A stretch of DNA of 64,000 nt. Origin: an uncultured Clostridia bacterium. Its GTDB lineage: Bacteria; Bacillota; Clostridia; Christensenellales; Borkfalkiaceae. Both the position numbers and the translations under genes were made by a program. Below are positions 14,631 through 22,607 of this stretch, piece after piece (positions within the stretch are counted from its first letter, which is position 1; every line of letters starts with the position of its first letter). The DNA lies in contig CANREF010000003.1 of assembly GCA_947629575.1 (NCBI GenBank), forward strand, positions 1 through 64,000, given 5' to 3'. The notes beneath the pieces are model-generated. The model had not been told where the DNA came from. It did not search any database and saw only the letters and a list, made by a program, of their open reading frames with translations.

Positions 14631-15433
14631 TGGGTACGCTTCTTTCTGCCGCGCTCCCTTCCGTCATTTCGAGCGGAGGCGCAGCCGCAGTCGAGAAATC
14701 TCTTTCCTTTTCCCAGCTATGGTATTGGTTTTTGCTCATGGCGGTGGTGTGCTACTTCATCGGCTGTTTCAACTTTGCCGTACTCATCGCCAAGTTCAAA
14801 CATAAGGACGTCCACAAGATCGGGAGCGGGAATCCGGGGACGATGAACATCTCCCGCGAGTTCGGTCTGAAAGTCGGACTTTTGAATTTCCTCCTCGACG
14901 CCTGCAAGGGGGGCGTTCCCGCGATCATCAGCTATTTCGTCTTCCGCAATTATGTCTTTGCGGGTACGAACGTCGTCATTTCCGATTTCACCCGCTATTT
15001 CTGCGGCGTTTGCGTCATCATCGGGCACATTTGGCCCGTCACGATGAAATTCAAGGGCGGAAAGGGCATCGCCTCCACCCTCGGGCTGTTCTGGTTCTGC
15101 ATTTCGTGTGAAAAATGGTGGTACTTCTTCGTAATGGTCGGGCTGCTGCTCGGCGTCGTCGTGGGGTACATCGCCTACACGGAGTGGGGAAGCATGGGAT
15201 CGCTCTTGGGCGTAACGGGATTTTCCATTTGGCAGGGACTGATGTTCTTCTTCCGTTATGAGGCGGAGATCGGCGGAGCGTGGGTCATCGCGTGTTTCAT
15301 GATGCTGTTTGCGCTCAACGCGCTCACTTGGTTCGCGCACAGAAAGAATCTCGTGCGCCTCTTTGCGGGCGAGGAGCACCGCACCTCGGTGAGAAAACTC
15401 TCCCACGGCAAGAGAGGGATGAAAAATATGTGA
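14630..15433 (+). CDS. plsY: Glycerol-3-phosphate acyltransferase PlsY with repeat-derived N terminus
   Basis: Membrane enzyme that moves the acyl group from acyl-phosphate to glycerol 3-phosphate, the first step of phospholipid synthesis. The three PlsY motifs are present: GSGNPGTMN (residues 65-73), KGGKGIAST and a C-terminal HRKNLVRLFAGEEHR. At 267 residues it is about 50 longer than usual. Part of the extra N terminus, roughly residues 12-25 (VISSGGAAAVEKSL), is translated from a Family C repeat. The start is firm: ATG overlaps the der stop, with AAGGAGG 7 nt upstream. The first membrane helix starts near residue 31; an internal ATG at 14738 would remove the repeat but also part of that helix. 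Confidence 0.93.
   Translation: MGTLLSAALPSVISSGGAAAVEKSLSFSQLWYWFLLMAVVCYFIGCFNFAVLIAKFKHKDVHKIGSGNPGTMNISREFGLKVGLLNFLLDACKGGVPAIISYFVFRNYVFAGTNVVISDFTRYFCGVCVIIGHIWPVTMKFKGGKGIASTLGLFWFCISCEKWWYFFVMVGLLLGVVVGYIAYTEWGSMGSLLGVTGFSIWQGLMFFFRYEAEIGGAWVIACFMMLFALNALTWFAHRKNLVRLFAGEEHRTSVRKLSHGKRGMKNM
14663..14702 (+). repeat. Family C repeat inside plsY
   Basis: Begins GTCATTTCGAGCGGAGGCGC and continues to GTCGAGAAATCTC at 14702. The left GTCATTTCG and right TCGAGAAATCTC match the ends of the intergenic copy at 15731-15825. It is read in frame as part of PlsY. Confidence 0.75.
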
Positions 15434-15684
15434 AAGGTTTCGCACATTTCTTTGCTCACTTTCCCCCTTGCCCACCCCTTGAGGGGTGGGTGTCACGCGC
15501 AAAGCGCGTGACGGAAGGGGTGTCGTTCGAAAAGAAATGTGCGAGGGGTTAAGTTGTCTGCTCCGTAGTCACTATCTGCCCGCCCGACAACTGCTCCGTA
15601 AAAACAATAAGCCGTAAGAGTGCGGCAAATTGTGTGCGCTTATGGAAAAGTGTGATTTTCCAACGCGCAGTAATTTGGAAAGGG
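15434..15684 (+). repeat. Family A copy with Family B nested in its hairpin
   Basis: Long-hairpin arms CGCACATTTCTTT (15441) and AAAGAAATGTGCG (about 15531-15543) enclose a Family B-like element (15463-15524: CCACCCCTTGAGGGGTGG, GTCACGCGC/GCGCGTGAC, AAGGGGTGTC). The tail follows: AGTTGTC pairs perfectly with GACAACT, then hairpins GCCG/CGGC and GGAAAA/TTTTCC. It starts at the plsY stop codon. Confidence 0.85.
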
Positions 15685-15985
15685 TTTCGCACATTTCTTT
15701 TCTCTGTGCTATGTGCAAAACGCTCTAATTGTCATTTCGCCCCGCGCGCAGTTCTGATTCTCTAAGCGCGGCACGAGCCCGCAGGGCGAAGTAGCGGAGC
15801 GCGAAGCGCGTAGTCGAGAAATCTCACAATAGAAAAGAAATGTGCGAGGGGTTAAGTTGTCTGCTCCGCAGTCACTATCTGCCCGCCCGATAACTGCTTC
15901 GTAAAAACGAAAAGCCGTAAGAGTGCGGCAAATTGTGTGCGCTTATGGAAAAGTGTGATTTTCCAACGCGCAGTAATTTGGAAAT
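15685..15985 (+). repeat. Family A copy with Family C nested in its hairpin
   Basis: Arms CGCACATTTCTTTT (15688) and AAAAGAAATGTGCG (about 15834-15847) enclose a Family C element (15731-15825, GTCATTTCGCCCCG to TAGTCGAGAAATCTC). The Family A tail follows, with AGTTGTC/GATAACT pairing through a G-U wobble. It is adjacent to the previous copy, a tandem arrangement. Confidence 0.85.
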
Positions 15986-16080
15986 GGTTTCGCGGAAAAT
16001 CTTTTGCTGACGCAAAATCTTTTCCGCGAGGAAACTTACCTGAATGCTTTAACTTACTTATCCTCTCATTCGTTTCAAAG
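15986..16080 (+). repeat. Family A hairpin, alternate arms
   Basis: The long hairpin here is GCGGAAAATCTTTTG-CTGA-CGCAAAATCTTTTCCGC, different in sequence from CGCACATTTC but still paired. It ends GAGGAAACTTACCTGAATGC and then CTCTCATTCGTTTCA, as in the 28020 copy. The stretch to 16139 holds nothing recognisable. Confidence 0.75.
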
Positions 16081-16139
16081 GATAACATGGTCTGCCATAG
16101 AAGTCATTTTTTGCACCCGTTTGCAATAATCATAAAAAT

Positions 16140-17054
16140 ATGGAACAGCAAAACACGGCAAAACAGAATAAGCTCGTCGCCTTTCTTCTCGACATTCTGC
16201 GCGGCGTTGCCATTGGTATCGCGTTCATCATCCCGGGGTTTTCGGGCGGGTCGGTGGCGGCGATCCTCGGCATTTATGAAAAACTCGTTGGGGCGATCGC
16301 CGATATCTTCAAGCACTTCAAGTCGAGCGTGTTGATCCTCTTGCCCATTCTCTTGGGAATGCTTCTCGGTATTGCCGCGCTCATCCTTCCCATCCAATGG
16401 GGGCTCAAGCATTTCCCCATTCCCACCGTCACCCTGTTCGTGGGGCTTGCGCTCGGCGGACTTCCCTCCGTCACCGATAAGATGAAGGGAGAGCCCACGG
16501 CAAAGCCCTCGTGGAAGCATTTTCTCGCCTGCCTCATCCCGCTCATAGCGGCTGCGTCCCTCTGCTTTATCCCGCTCGGGCGGGAAGTAGATCTCTTCCA
16601 CCTCAATTTCGGCGGATACCTTCTGCTCGTTCTCATCGGCGCGGTCGGCTCGGCGGCGCTCGTCGTACCGGGGATCTCGGGTTCTATGCTCCTTCTCATC
16701 TTCGGCTACTATAACCCCATCGTCGCCCTCATCACAAAGAGCCTGCTGCACGGCAAACAGGTCGGGATCTGCCTCTTGGTGCTCGCCTGCCTCGCCGTGG
16801 GGCTCGCGGTGGGATTCTTCGGGATCTCCGTTCTCATGAAATACTGCCTCAAAAAATTCCCTCGGGGCACTTACTTTGCGATCTTTGGATTCATCCTCGG
16901 AAGCGTTCCCGCCGTGTACGCGTCCACCCTCCGCGAGACGGGAAAGATATTATTCGGCAATCCGTGGTATTGGGTCGTTGCCGCCGTGATGCTCCTCGTC
17001 GGCTTTGCTATCTCGCTTTCTCTCGTCCTTTGGTCAAAGAAGAAAACTTCATAA
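16140..17054 (+). CDS. DUF368 membrane protein (PopT-type undecaprenyl phosphate translocase)
   Basis: DUF368 proteins have been shown to return undecaprenyl phosphate across the membrane for cell-wall lipid carrier recycling. This 304-residue protein has eight or more hydrophobic segments and the diagnostic repeated motif: [22 protein letters not shown] near residues 24-45 and [20 protein letters not shown] near 177-196, the inverted-repeat halves typical of the family. The start at 16140 lacks a ribosome binding site; the upstream sequence comes from a repeat border. ridA follows by 13 bp. The carrier function is known for the family, inferred here. Confidence 0.85.
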   Translation: MEQQNTAKQNKLVAFLLDILRGVAIGIAFIIPGFSGGSVAAILGIYEKLVGAIADIFKHFKSSVLILLPILLGMLLGIAALILPIQWGLKHFPIPTVTLFVGLALGGLPSVTDKMKGEPTAKPSWKHFLACLIPLIAAASLCFIPLGREVDLFHLNFGGYLLLVLIGAVGSAALVVPGISGSMLLLIFGYYNPIVALITKSLLHGKQVGICLLVLACLAVGLAVGFFGISVLMKYCLKKFPRGTYFAIFGFILGSVPAVYASTLRETGKILFGNPWYWVVAAVMLLVGFAISLSLVLWSKKKTS

Positions 17055-17067
17055 AGGAGATACACAT

Positions 17068-17439
17068 ATGCAAACGGTTTTCACAAAAAATGCCCCCGCG
17101 GCGATCGGTCCGTACTCTCAGGCCAAGATCGTGGGAGGGCTGCTGTTCACCTCGGGGCAGATCCCCGTCGATCCTGAAAGCGGCGAAGTCGTCGAAGGCG
17201 GCATCGAGGCTCAGACCGAGCGCGTCTGCCTCAACCTCGCGTCGGTGCTGAAGGAGGCAGGCACGACTTTCGAAAAGGTCGTCAAGACCACCTGTTTCCT
17301 CGCGGACATGGGGGACTTTGCGGCATTCAACGCCGTCTACGCAAAATACTTTACGGAAAAGCCCGCCCGTTCCTGCGTGGCGGTAAAGGCTCTTCCCAAG
17401 GGAGTGCTCGCCGAGATCGAACTCATCGCAGAGCTTTGA
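17068..17439 (+). CDS. ridA: RidA family reactive-intermediate deaminase
   Basis: Hydrolyses reactive enamine/imine intermediates (such as 2-aminoacrylate) released by PLP enzymes. The 123-residue protein has the family core [56 protein letters not shown] and the C-terminal [23 protein letters not shown], with the Arg and Glu of the active site. The start is set by AAGGAG at 17055. It fits an organism with several beta-eliminating PLP enzymes, such as the tryptophanase and cysteine desulfidase at the left end of the window. Confidence 0.95.
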   Translation: MQTVFTKNAPAAIGPYSQAKIVGGLLFTSGQIPVDPESGEVVEGGIEAQTERVCLNLASVLKEAGTTFEKVVKTTCFLADMGDFAAFNAVYAKYFTEKPARSCVAVKALPKGVLAEIELIAEL

Positions 17440-17455
17440 TATAACTTTGATGATC

Positions 17456-17500
17456 AAAGCGGCGCGGGACGCCCGTTTTCGGGCGTCCCGCGCCGCTTTT
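17456..17500 (+). terminator. Very strong terminator after ridA
   Basis: A perfect 20-bp stem (17456-17475 with 17480-17499), loop TTTT, ending in TTTT. The arms contain GGGACGCCCG and its complement. Confidence 0.9.
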
Positions 17501-17650
17501 CCTGCATTTCACCGCTTTTTTATATTATTTCGATATTCATCTAAATAATAAAATCGTATATTTAGACATTTATCTAAATAAAAAAGGGGACAGTTCGGAA
17601 ATGTTTACCGATAAGTCTTTTATTTTATAAATAAATTATTCGTGAATTGA
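17501..17650. promoter_or_regulatory. AT-rich spacer with triple TCTAAATA motif
   Basis: Unlike the GC-rich surroundings, 17520-17650 is AT-rich. TCTAAATA occurs at 17540-17547 and 17573-17580, and its complement TATTTAGA at 17559-17566, roughly one or two helical turns apart. It may be a protein-binding site for rny control or a UP-like element. No gene is seen. Confidence 0.4.
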
Positions 17651-17679
17651 TTGACAAGCTCGTCTCGGTATAGTATAAT
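17651..17679 (+). promoter_or_regulatory. Promoter for rny
   Basis: TTGACA (17651-17656), 17-bp spacer, TATAAT (17674-17679), an almost ideal sigma-A promoter 80 bp before the rny start. Confidence 0.85.
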
Positions 17680-17758
17680 TATTACGACAATGTCTAACTA
17701 TGCCCTCTCGGGCACCTTAGAATAAACGTCAAAAAATCATATTGCAGGAGGTTGAACA

Positions 17759-19384
17759 ATGAACTATTTTGTCAGCCTGCTCCTTGCCGTGGACGGATGG
17801 GCAATCGCTCTGATGATCGTGCTTCCCATACTTGGGATCGCGATCGGAGGCGTTGCCGCATTCTTTGTCACGCGGAATGTTCTGAAAAAGATTTCCGAAA
17901 AGCGCAACGCGCAAAAGCTCGACGAAACGTCGCAGAAAGTGGAAGAGATGCTTGCGAACGCACAGTCAGAATGCAAGCAATTGAAACGGGAAACGATTTT
18001 AGAGGCGAAGGAACAGGTAGAAAAGCGAAGAAACGAATTCGAACAGGAGATGCGCGAAAAGCGCGCCGAACAACAGCGGCAGGAAGCGCGTCTCAACAAG
18101 CAGGAAGACCAGCTCGAAAAGCGGGAGACGGAAATTTCCCGCAAGGAACAGTCCCTCGAGGACCAGAAGAAGAATCTTACCAAGAAGACGGAGGATGTGG
18201 ACAAGCTGCACGAGCAGCTTTCCCACCAGCAGGAACTCATGACGCAGGAGCTCGAGCGCGTCGCCCAGCTCACCAAGGAAGAGGCGCGCAAGCAGCTCAC
18301 CGAGGAGATCCTCGAGGATACGCGGAAGGACTGCGCTCTGCAAGTGCGCAACATGGAGGCGCAGGCAAAGGAAGAGGCGGACATGAACGCCAAGAACATC
18401 ATCTCGCTTGCGATCCAGCGCTGTGCTTCCGATCATGCCTCCGAGTCGACGGTCTCCGTGGTGCCCCTTCCCAATGACGATATGAAGGCGCGCATCATCG
18501 GCAGAGAGGGGCGGAACATCCGCGCCATCGAAAATGCGACGGGCATCGAGCTCGTCATCGACGATACCCCCGAGGTCGTCATCCTTTCGGGATTCGATCC
18601 CGTGAGACGGGAAGTCGCCCGCCTGACCCTCGAGAAGCTCATTTCGGACGGACGCATCCACCCCGCCCGCATCGAGGAGACGGTGGAGAAAGTCACCAAA
18701 GAACTCGAGCAGCAGATCAAGCTGGCAGGAGAAAACGCGATGTTCGAAGTGGGGATCTTCGGGCTTCATCCTGAGCTCATAAAACTCCTCGGACGTCTCA
18801 AATTCCGCACATCGTACGGTCAAAATGTGTACCGTCATTCCATTGAAGTCGCACAGCTCGCGGGGCTCATGGCGCAGGAATTGGGGCTCGACGTCAACTT
18901 CGCCAAGCGCGCGGGATTGCTGCACGATATCGGCAAAGCGGTCGATCACGAGCAGGAGGGCACGCACATCCAGCTCGGCGCGGATATCGCCAAGAAGTAC
19001 AAGGAAAACGCGATGATCGTGAACGCGATCATGGCGCACCACGGCGACGTAGAACCCAAGACTATCGAGGCGGTGCTTGTGCAGGCGGCGGACGCCATTT
19101 CGGGCGCACGTCCCGGGGCAAGAAGGGAGACAGGCGCAGGCTATGTGAAGCGCCTCGAAAAGCTCGAAGCTATCGCTTCCGAATTCAAAGGCGTCGAAAA
19201 GAGCTATGCGATACAGGCGGGCAGAGAGGTTCGCGTCATCGTGAAGCCGGAAGTTATCGACGACGCAAAGGCGATCTTCCTTGCAAAGGACATCGCAAAG
19301 AAGATCGAGACGGAGCTCGAATATCCCGGGCAGATCAAGGTGAATGTCATCCGCGAATTCCGCAGTGTGGAATACGCGAAGTAA
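17759..19384 (+). CDS. rny: Ribonuclease Y
   Basis: Membrane-anchored endoribonuclease that starts mRNA decay in Firmicutes. The 541-residue protein has an N-terminal membrane helix ([21 protein letters not shown], residues about 18-40), a long coiled coil (50-210), a KH domain with [23 protein letters not shown] (about 240-262), then an HD domain with [26 protein letters not shown] and NAIMAHHGD. The C terminus [21 protein letters not shown] is typical. The start has AGGAGG at 17745. Single-gene unit with its own promoter and terminator. Confidence 0.97.
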   Translation: MNYFVSLLLAVDGWAIALMIVLPILGIAIGGVAAFFVTRNVLKKISEKRNAQKLDETSQKVEEMLANAQSECKQLKRETILEAKEQVEKRRNEFEQEMREKRAEQQRQEARLNKQEDQLEKRETEISRKEQSLEDQKKNLTKKTEDVDKLHEQLSHQQELMTQELERVAQLTKEEARKQLTEEILEDTRKDCALQVRNMEAQAKEEADMNAKNIISLAIQRCASDHASESTVSVVPLPNDDMKARIIGREGRNIRAIENATGIELVIDDTPEVVILSGFDPVRREVARLTLEKLISDGRIHPARIEETVEKVTKELEQQIKLAGENAMFEVGIFGLHPELIKLLGRLKFRTSYGQNVYRHSIEVAQLAGLMAQELGLDVNFAKRAGLLHDIGKAVDHEQEGTHIQLGADIAKKYKENAMIVNAIMAHHGDVEPKTIEAVLVQAADAISGARPGARRETGAGYVKRLEKLEAIASEFKGVEKSYAIQAGREVRVIVKPEVIDDAKAIFLAKDIAKKIETELEYPGQIKVNVIREFRSVEYAK

Positions 19385-19408
19385 ACAGCGGAACACGAAT
19401 AAGTTATC

Positions 19409-19435
19409 ATCCCCCGCTTCGGCGGGGGATGTTTC
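19409..19435 (+). terminator. Terminator after rny
   Basis: ATCCCCCGC (19409-19417) pairs with GCGGGGGAT (19422-19430), followed by GTTTC. Confidence 0.7.
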
Positions 19436-19437
19436 AT

Positions 19438-19515
19438 GTGTCGTTATTCGTTAAAACAAAACCCGCTCTACCCGAATGGGTGGAGCGGGTTTTGGTCGAG
19501 GCGACGGGATTTGCG
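19438..19515 (-). pseudogene. tRNA-Pro 3' fragment with terminator (duplicated)
   Basis: On the minus strand this matches the 3' end of the intact tRNA-Pro and its terminator. CGAGGCGACGGGATTTG at 19498-19514 equals 19694-19710, and the hairpin ACCCGCTC...GAGCGGGT parallels AATCCGCCCC...GGGGCGGATT. The two share TCGTTATTCGT(T/C)AAAACAAAA, giving a direct duplication with an offset of about 199 bp. The rest of the tRNA is replaced by unrelated sequence. Confidence 0.7.
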
Positions 19516-19656
19516 CCTTTGGCGGCGCGCCCCGGTTGACAATTATCAATTGTCAAGTTTGCGGCAAACTTATCCGAATCCCAGCAATTCGCCCGCAAAC
19601 CGATTGCTCCCGCAATCGCCTCCACCCTCAAATCCCGTCGTTATTCGTCAAAACAA
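19516..19656. other. Spacer between duplicated tRNA 3' regions
   Basis: Non-coding. It contains the palindrome TTGACAATTATCAATTGTCAA (19537-19557, arms TTGACAATT/AATTGTCAA) and then sequence resembling neither Family A, B nor C. Confidence 0.4.
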
Positions 19657-19692
19657 AATCCGCCCCACCCGAATGGGTGGGGCGGATTTTGG
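19657..19692 (-). terminator. Terminator of tRNA-Pro
   Basis: Read on the minus strand, AAAATCCGCCCCACCC pairs with GGGTGGGGCGGATTTT around the loop ATTC, right after the encoded CCA end. Confidence 0.7.
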
Positions 19693-19766
19693 TCGAGGCG
19701 ACGGGATTTGAACCCACGACCTCTTGGTCCCGAACCAAGCGCGCTACCAAACTGCGCTACGCCTCG
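19690..19766 (-). tRNA. tRNA-Pro (anticodon CGG)
   Basis: On the minus strand the gene reads CGAGGCGTAGCGCAGTTTGG, then the D arm end, anticodon arm CTTGG-TTCGGGA-CCAAG (anticodon CGG, reading CCG), the T arm GTGGGTTCAAATCCCG, and the acceptor CGCCTCG closing with A and an encoded CCA. All four stems pair. 77 nt including CCA. It is transcribed from a promoter at 19955-19983 through a broken upstream copy. Confidence 0.95.
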
Positions 19767-19791
19767 AATGAAATTTTATGCTGTTTCGGGC

Positions 19792-19940
19792 ACCTCTTGG
19801 TCCCGAACCTCGTCGCCGCACGGCCTTATTCTGCGCTTTTCTTGCGAAAAGCTCGGTTATCGCCCGGCGGCTCCTCCTCCCGTAAAAATCCTACGGCTTT
19901 TTACGGGAACCCTTTGACTACCAAACTGCGCTACGCCTCG
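19792..19940 (-). pseudogene. Broken tRNA-Pro copy with 109-bp insertion
   Basis: On the minus strand 19940-19918 is the 5' half of the same tRNA (acceptor and D arm, identical to the intact gene). Then come 109 bp of foreign sequence containing the hairpin CCCGTAAAAA/TTTTTACGGG, and then 19808-19792, GTTCGGGACCAAGAGGT, the anticodon loop and 3' anticodon arm. The T arm and 3' acceptor are missing. It cannot make a tRNA as it stands and lies between the tRNA promoter and the intact gene. Confidence 0.75.
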
Positions 19941-19954
19941 TAAACAGCATCTCT

Positions 19955-19983
19955 ATTATATCAAACCCGTTTGCGGTTTGCAA
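19955..19983 (-). promoter_or_regulatory. Promoter for the tRNA-Pro locus
   Basis: Minus strand: TTGCAA (19983-19978), 17-bp spacer, TATAAT (19960-19955). It is placed correctly for the broken copy starting at 19940, and the intact tRNA is a downstream part of the same transcript. Confidence 0.75.
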
Positions 19984-20078
19984 GCATTTTTGCCGTCGTT
20001 GCCCGAATTTTCCCATTCGTGCCCTTAAATCTTTCTTTATCCCTCCACCGTCACCAATTTCAATATACTGTAATTCAA

Positions 20079-20108
20079 AGGACAAACAGGGGGAATACTT
20101 GTTATAAT
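20079..20108 (+). promoter_or_regulatory. Promoter for Na/Pi transporter
   Basis: AGGACA (20079-20084), 18-bp spacer, TATAAT (20103-20108). The -35 box is imperfect. GGAGGAG (20133) lies 15 nt before the ATG, a longer than normal spacing. Confidence 0.5.
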
Positions 20109-20154
20109 AAAGACGATCGGTCCGAAGATAGTCGGAGGAGAAAAATCGAGCGAT

Positions 20155-21849
20155 ATGAGTGCGTGGGAAATCATCAAGATCATCATGCAGATCCTCGGCG
20201 GAATGGGCACTTTCCTCGTGGGGATGCGCATCCTCTCCGAGAATATGACAAAAGTCGCGCACGGGAAGTTGCAAACGATGCTCAACAAAACGGCAAAGAG
20301 CAGGTTTGCGGGCGTTGGGATCGGCGCGGCGGTCACCGTTCTCGGGCAGAGTTCCGCCTTTACCACGGTCATGGTGGTCGGTCTCGTCAACGCGAGCATC
20401 ATGACGCTGTTTCAGGCGACCGCCATTATCATGGGAGCGAACATCGGCACGACGCTGAACGCGTGGGTGCTCGCGCTCGGCGGTTCGGATATCACCGTCG
20501 TGGCGCTCTGCCTTGCTGCGGTGGGCGTGTTCATGACGATGTTCGGCAAGAGTGAACGGGTCAAATCGGCGGGGAACATCGTCACGGCATTCGGGCTCAT
20601 CTTTGTCGGGCTCAAATTCATGTCGGGCGCGCTCGTCTTCGAAAAGGGCTCTGAGGAATTCGTTGCGATCTCCCATGTGCTCGAGAAGATCTCCAACCCC
20701 TTCCTGCTCCTCTTTATCGGACTTGCGATCACGGCGCTCGTGCAGTCCTCGACGGCCGTCACTGCGATCAATCTCACCATGGCGAGCCTCGGCATGGTCA
20801 TCGGCGGGGGCGGGAACGCGCCCCTCTACATCATCATCGGTTCCAACATCGGCACATGCGTCACCGCGCTCATCTCTTCGCTCGGAGCTTCCCCTAACGC
20901 AAAACGGGCGGCGGTCATCCATTTCCTCTTCAACTTCTTCGGTGCGATCATCTTCATGATCATCCTCGTCTGCTGGCGGGGGTTTGCCGACACCGTGCTC
21001 GGCGGCATCTTTCCCGTCAACGATCTGCAGGACGGCGGACTTGCGCCCGCACTGCAGATCGCATTCTTCCACACCCTTTTCAACGTCATCAATACCTTCC
21101 TCTTCTTGCCCTTCATCAAAATCTTCGTTCTCATCGCCGATCATCTCGTGCGGGAGAAGAAGGAAGGGGAGACGCAGGCGGCGGAACTCCCCATCTTCGG
21201 GGATCTCGACGAGCGTCTGCTCCGTTCGCCCTCCGTTGCGCTGGGGCATCTCTATCAGGAGACGGGCAAGGCGTTCACCTATGCCATGAATACGCTGGAC
21301 GAATCGTTCGGGGCGTTCCTTTCCAAGGACACTTCTGTAAAGTCCAAGGTGGACGAAAAGAACCGCGAACTCGCAGCGATGAACCGCCGCGCGGTCTCCT
21401 ATCTCGTGAAGCTCTCTTCCTCCTCCCTCGTCATGGAAGAGGAACGCACCGTCTCCTCGCTGCACTATGTCCTCAACGACATCATGAGGATAGGGGAACT
21501 TGCCGACAACGTAACGAAGTATACCGATCACTATGTGGCGGACGCGCTCGTCTTTTCGGATGAATTCCTCGCCATGCTGCAGGCAATGTATGACAAGCTC
21601 AAACAGCTCTACGCCCTCTCGTTGGAGACCTTCCTCTTCCGCGACCGCGGAAAACTTTCCGAAGTGGACGAGCTCGAGGATGAGATAGACCGCGACCGCA
21701 GAGACCTCGTCGCCTCCCATATCGAGCGGCTCAACGAGGGGAAGTGCCAACCGCAGAACTCCAACGTCACCATCAATCTCGTCGGCAATTTGGAACGCGC
21801 CGCCGATCACATCACTTTCATCGCCCACTCCATAGAGCAGAGCAATTAG
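20155..21849 (+). CDS. Na+/phosphate cotransporter family protein with PhoU-like domain
   Basis: Sodium-coupled phosphate carrier or exporter (NptA/YjbB type). The 564-residue protein has an inverted-repeat transmembrane domain, residues 1-330, with the hallmark QSSA (TVLGQSSAFTTVMVVGLV) and QSST (ALVQSSTAVTAINLTMA) motifs and MGANIGTTLNA / IGSNIGTCVTA. A helical PhoU-like domain covers about residues 360-560 (LERAADHITFIAHSIEQ at the end). Its direction of phosphate transport cannot be read from sequence. The gene is followed 4 bp later by tag. It is divergent from the tRNA-Pro locus. Confidence 0.9.
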   Translation: MSAWEIIKIIMQILGGMGTFLVGMRILSENMTKVAHGKLQTMLNKTAKSRFAGVGIGAAVTVLGQSSAFTTVMVVGLVNASIMTLFQATAIIMGANIGTTLNAWVLALGGSDITVVALCLAAVGVFMTMFGKSERVKSAGNIVTAFGLIFVGLKFMSGALVFEKGSEEFVAISHVLEKISNPFLLLFIGLAITALVQSSTAVTAINLTMASLGMVIGGGGNAPLYIIIGSNIGTCVTALISSLGASPNAKRAAVIHFLFNFFGAIIFMIILVCWRGFADTVLGGIFPVNDLQDGGLAPALQIAFFHTLFNVINTFLFLPFIKIFVLIADHLVREKKEGETQAAELPIFGDLDERLLRSPSVALGHLYQETGKAFTYAMNTLDESFGAFLSKDTSVKSKVDEKNRELAAMNRRAVSYLVKLSSSSLVMEEERTVSSLHYVLNDIMRIGELADNVTKYTDHYVADALVFSDEFLAMLQAMYDKLKQLYALSLETFLFRDRGKLSEVDELEDEIDRDRRDLVASHIERLNEGKCQPQNSNVTINLVGNLERAADHITFIAHSIEQSN

Positions 21850-21853
21850 ATCC

Positions 21854-22426
21854 ATGGAAAAGAAACGGTGTAATTTCGGTTTTGCGACAAGGGAATATCA
21901 TTTCACCCCGAAGGCCTTGCTCTATCATGACACGCGCTGGTGTAAGCCCGAACATCGGGACGGGGAACTCTTCGCCATGCTCATTTTGGAGGGGATGCAG
22001 GCGGGGGTCAGCTGGAATTTGATCCTCGAAAAGGAGGAGAATTTCCGCAGGGCGTTCGACGGCTTCGACCCCAAGACGGTCGCGTCTTACGATGAACAAA
22101 AGGTCGAAACACTCCTGCAGGACAGCGGCATCATCCGCAACCGCAGCAAGATCGAGGCGGCGGTCGCGAACGCGCGGGCCTTCCTCAGAGTGCAGGAGGA
22201 ATTCGGCAGTTTCGATAAGTTCATCTGGAGTTTTACGGACGGGAAAGTCATCGACCACCACCTTTCGGCGGGGGAGGAAATGCCCGCAAAGGACGCGCTC
22301 TCCGAAAAAATAAGCGCGGAATTGAAGAGGCGCGGGTTCAAATTTGTCGGACCGACGATCGTCTATTCCTACTTACAGGGGATCGGCGTCGTCAACGATC
22401 ACCTCGAAGATTGCGATTTCCGCTGA
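21854..22426 (+). CDS. tag: DNA-3-methyladenine glycosylase I
   Basis: Removes 3-methyladenine from alkylated DNA. The 190-residue protein has the Tag pattern: a cysteine near the N terminus (RCNFG), YHDTRWCKP, ELFAMLILEGMQAGVSWNLILEKEENF, IIRNRSKIEAAVANA, FVGPTIVYSYLQGIGVVNDHLEDC. The N-terminal Cys and YHD His, with the C-terminal NDH His and the final Cys, are the zinc ligands by family knowledge. Normal length. It is coupled to the phosphate transporter gene (4-bp gap). Confidence 0.92.
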   Translation: MEKKRCNFGFATREYHFTPKALLYHDTRWCKPEHRDGELFAMLILEGMQAGVSWNLILEKEENFRRAFDGFDPKTVASYDEQKVETLLQDSGIIRNRSKIEAAVANARAFLRVQEEFGSFDKFIWSFTDGKVIDHHLSAGEEMPAKDALSEKISAELKRRGFKFVGPTIVYSYLQGIGVVNDHLEDCDFR

Positions 22427-22429
22427 AAC

Positions 22430-22450
22430 GCCCCCCTGCGGGGCTTTTTT
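22430..22450 (+). terminator. Terminator after tag
   Basis: GCCCC (22430-22434) pairs with GGGGC (22440-22444), followed by TTTTTT. Confidence 0.7.
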
Positions 22451-22527
22451 GATGCGGCGGAAGGGGGCGCTCCCGCTTGCCGCAGAGGAGGGCGAGGGGG
22501 GATTTTCGGAAAAAACATGCAAAAGAC

Positions 22528-22556
22528 TTGTCACGGGGGAATAATTTTGCTATAAT
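22528..22556 (+). promoter_or_regulatory. Promoter for arabinofuranosidase gene
   Basis: TTGTCA (22528-22533), 17-bp spacer, TATAAT (22551-22556). Confidence 0.8.
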
Positions 22557-22564
22557 GGGTGCAT

Positions 22565-22590
22565 GAAAACGGCATTTGTATGCCGTTTTC
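22565..22590 (+). promoter_or_regulatory. Perfect 11-bp hairpin at the 5' end of the GH51 mRNA
   Basis: GAAAACGGCAT (22565-22575), loop TTGT, ATGCCGTTTTC (22580-22590). It would be at the extreme 5' end of the transcript and stops 8 nt before GGAAGGAG. It may stabilise the mRNA; there is no T run for termination. Confidence 0.6.
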
Positions 22591-22607
22591 GGTCGGAAGG
22601 AGATTTT

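Noticed and set aside
19918-19940. Split or intron-containing functional tRNA-Pro
   Set aside because: The 3' acceptor strand and T arm are absent from this copy and no intron-type structure is evident, so it is scored as a remnant.
19441-19943. Open frames between rny and the Na/Pi transporter
   Set aside because: They are translations of the tRNA-Pro copies and their terminators.
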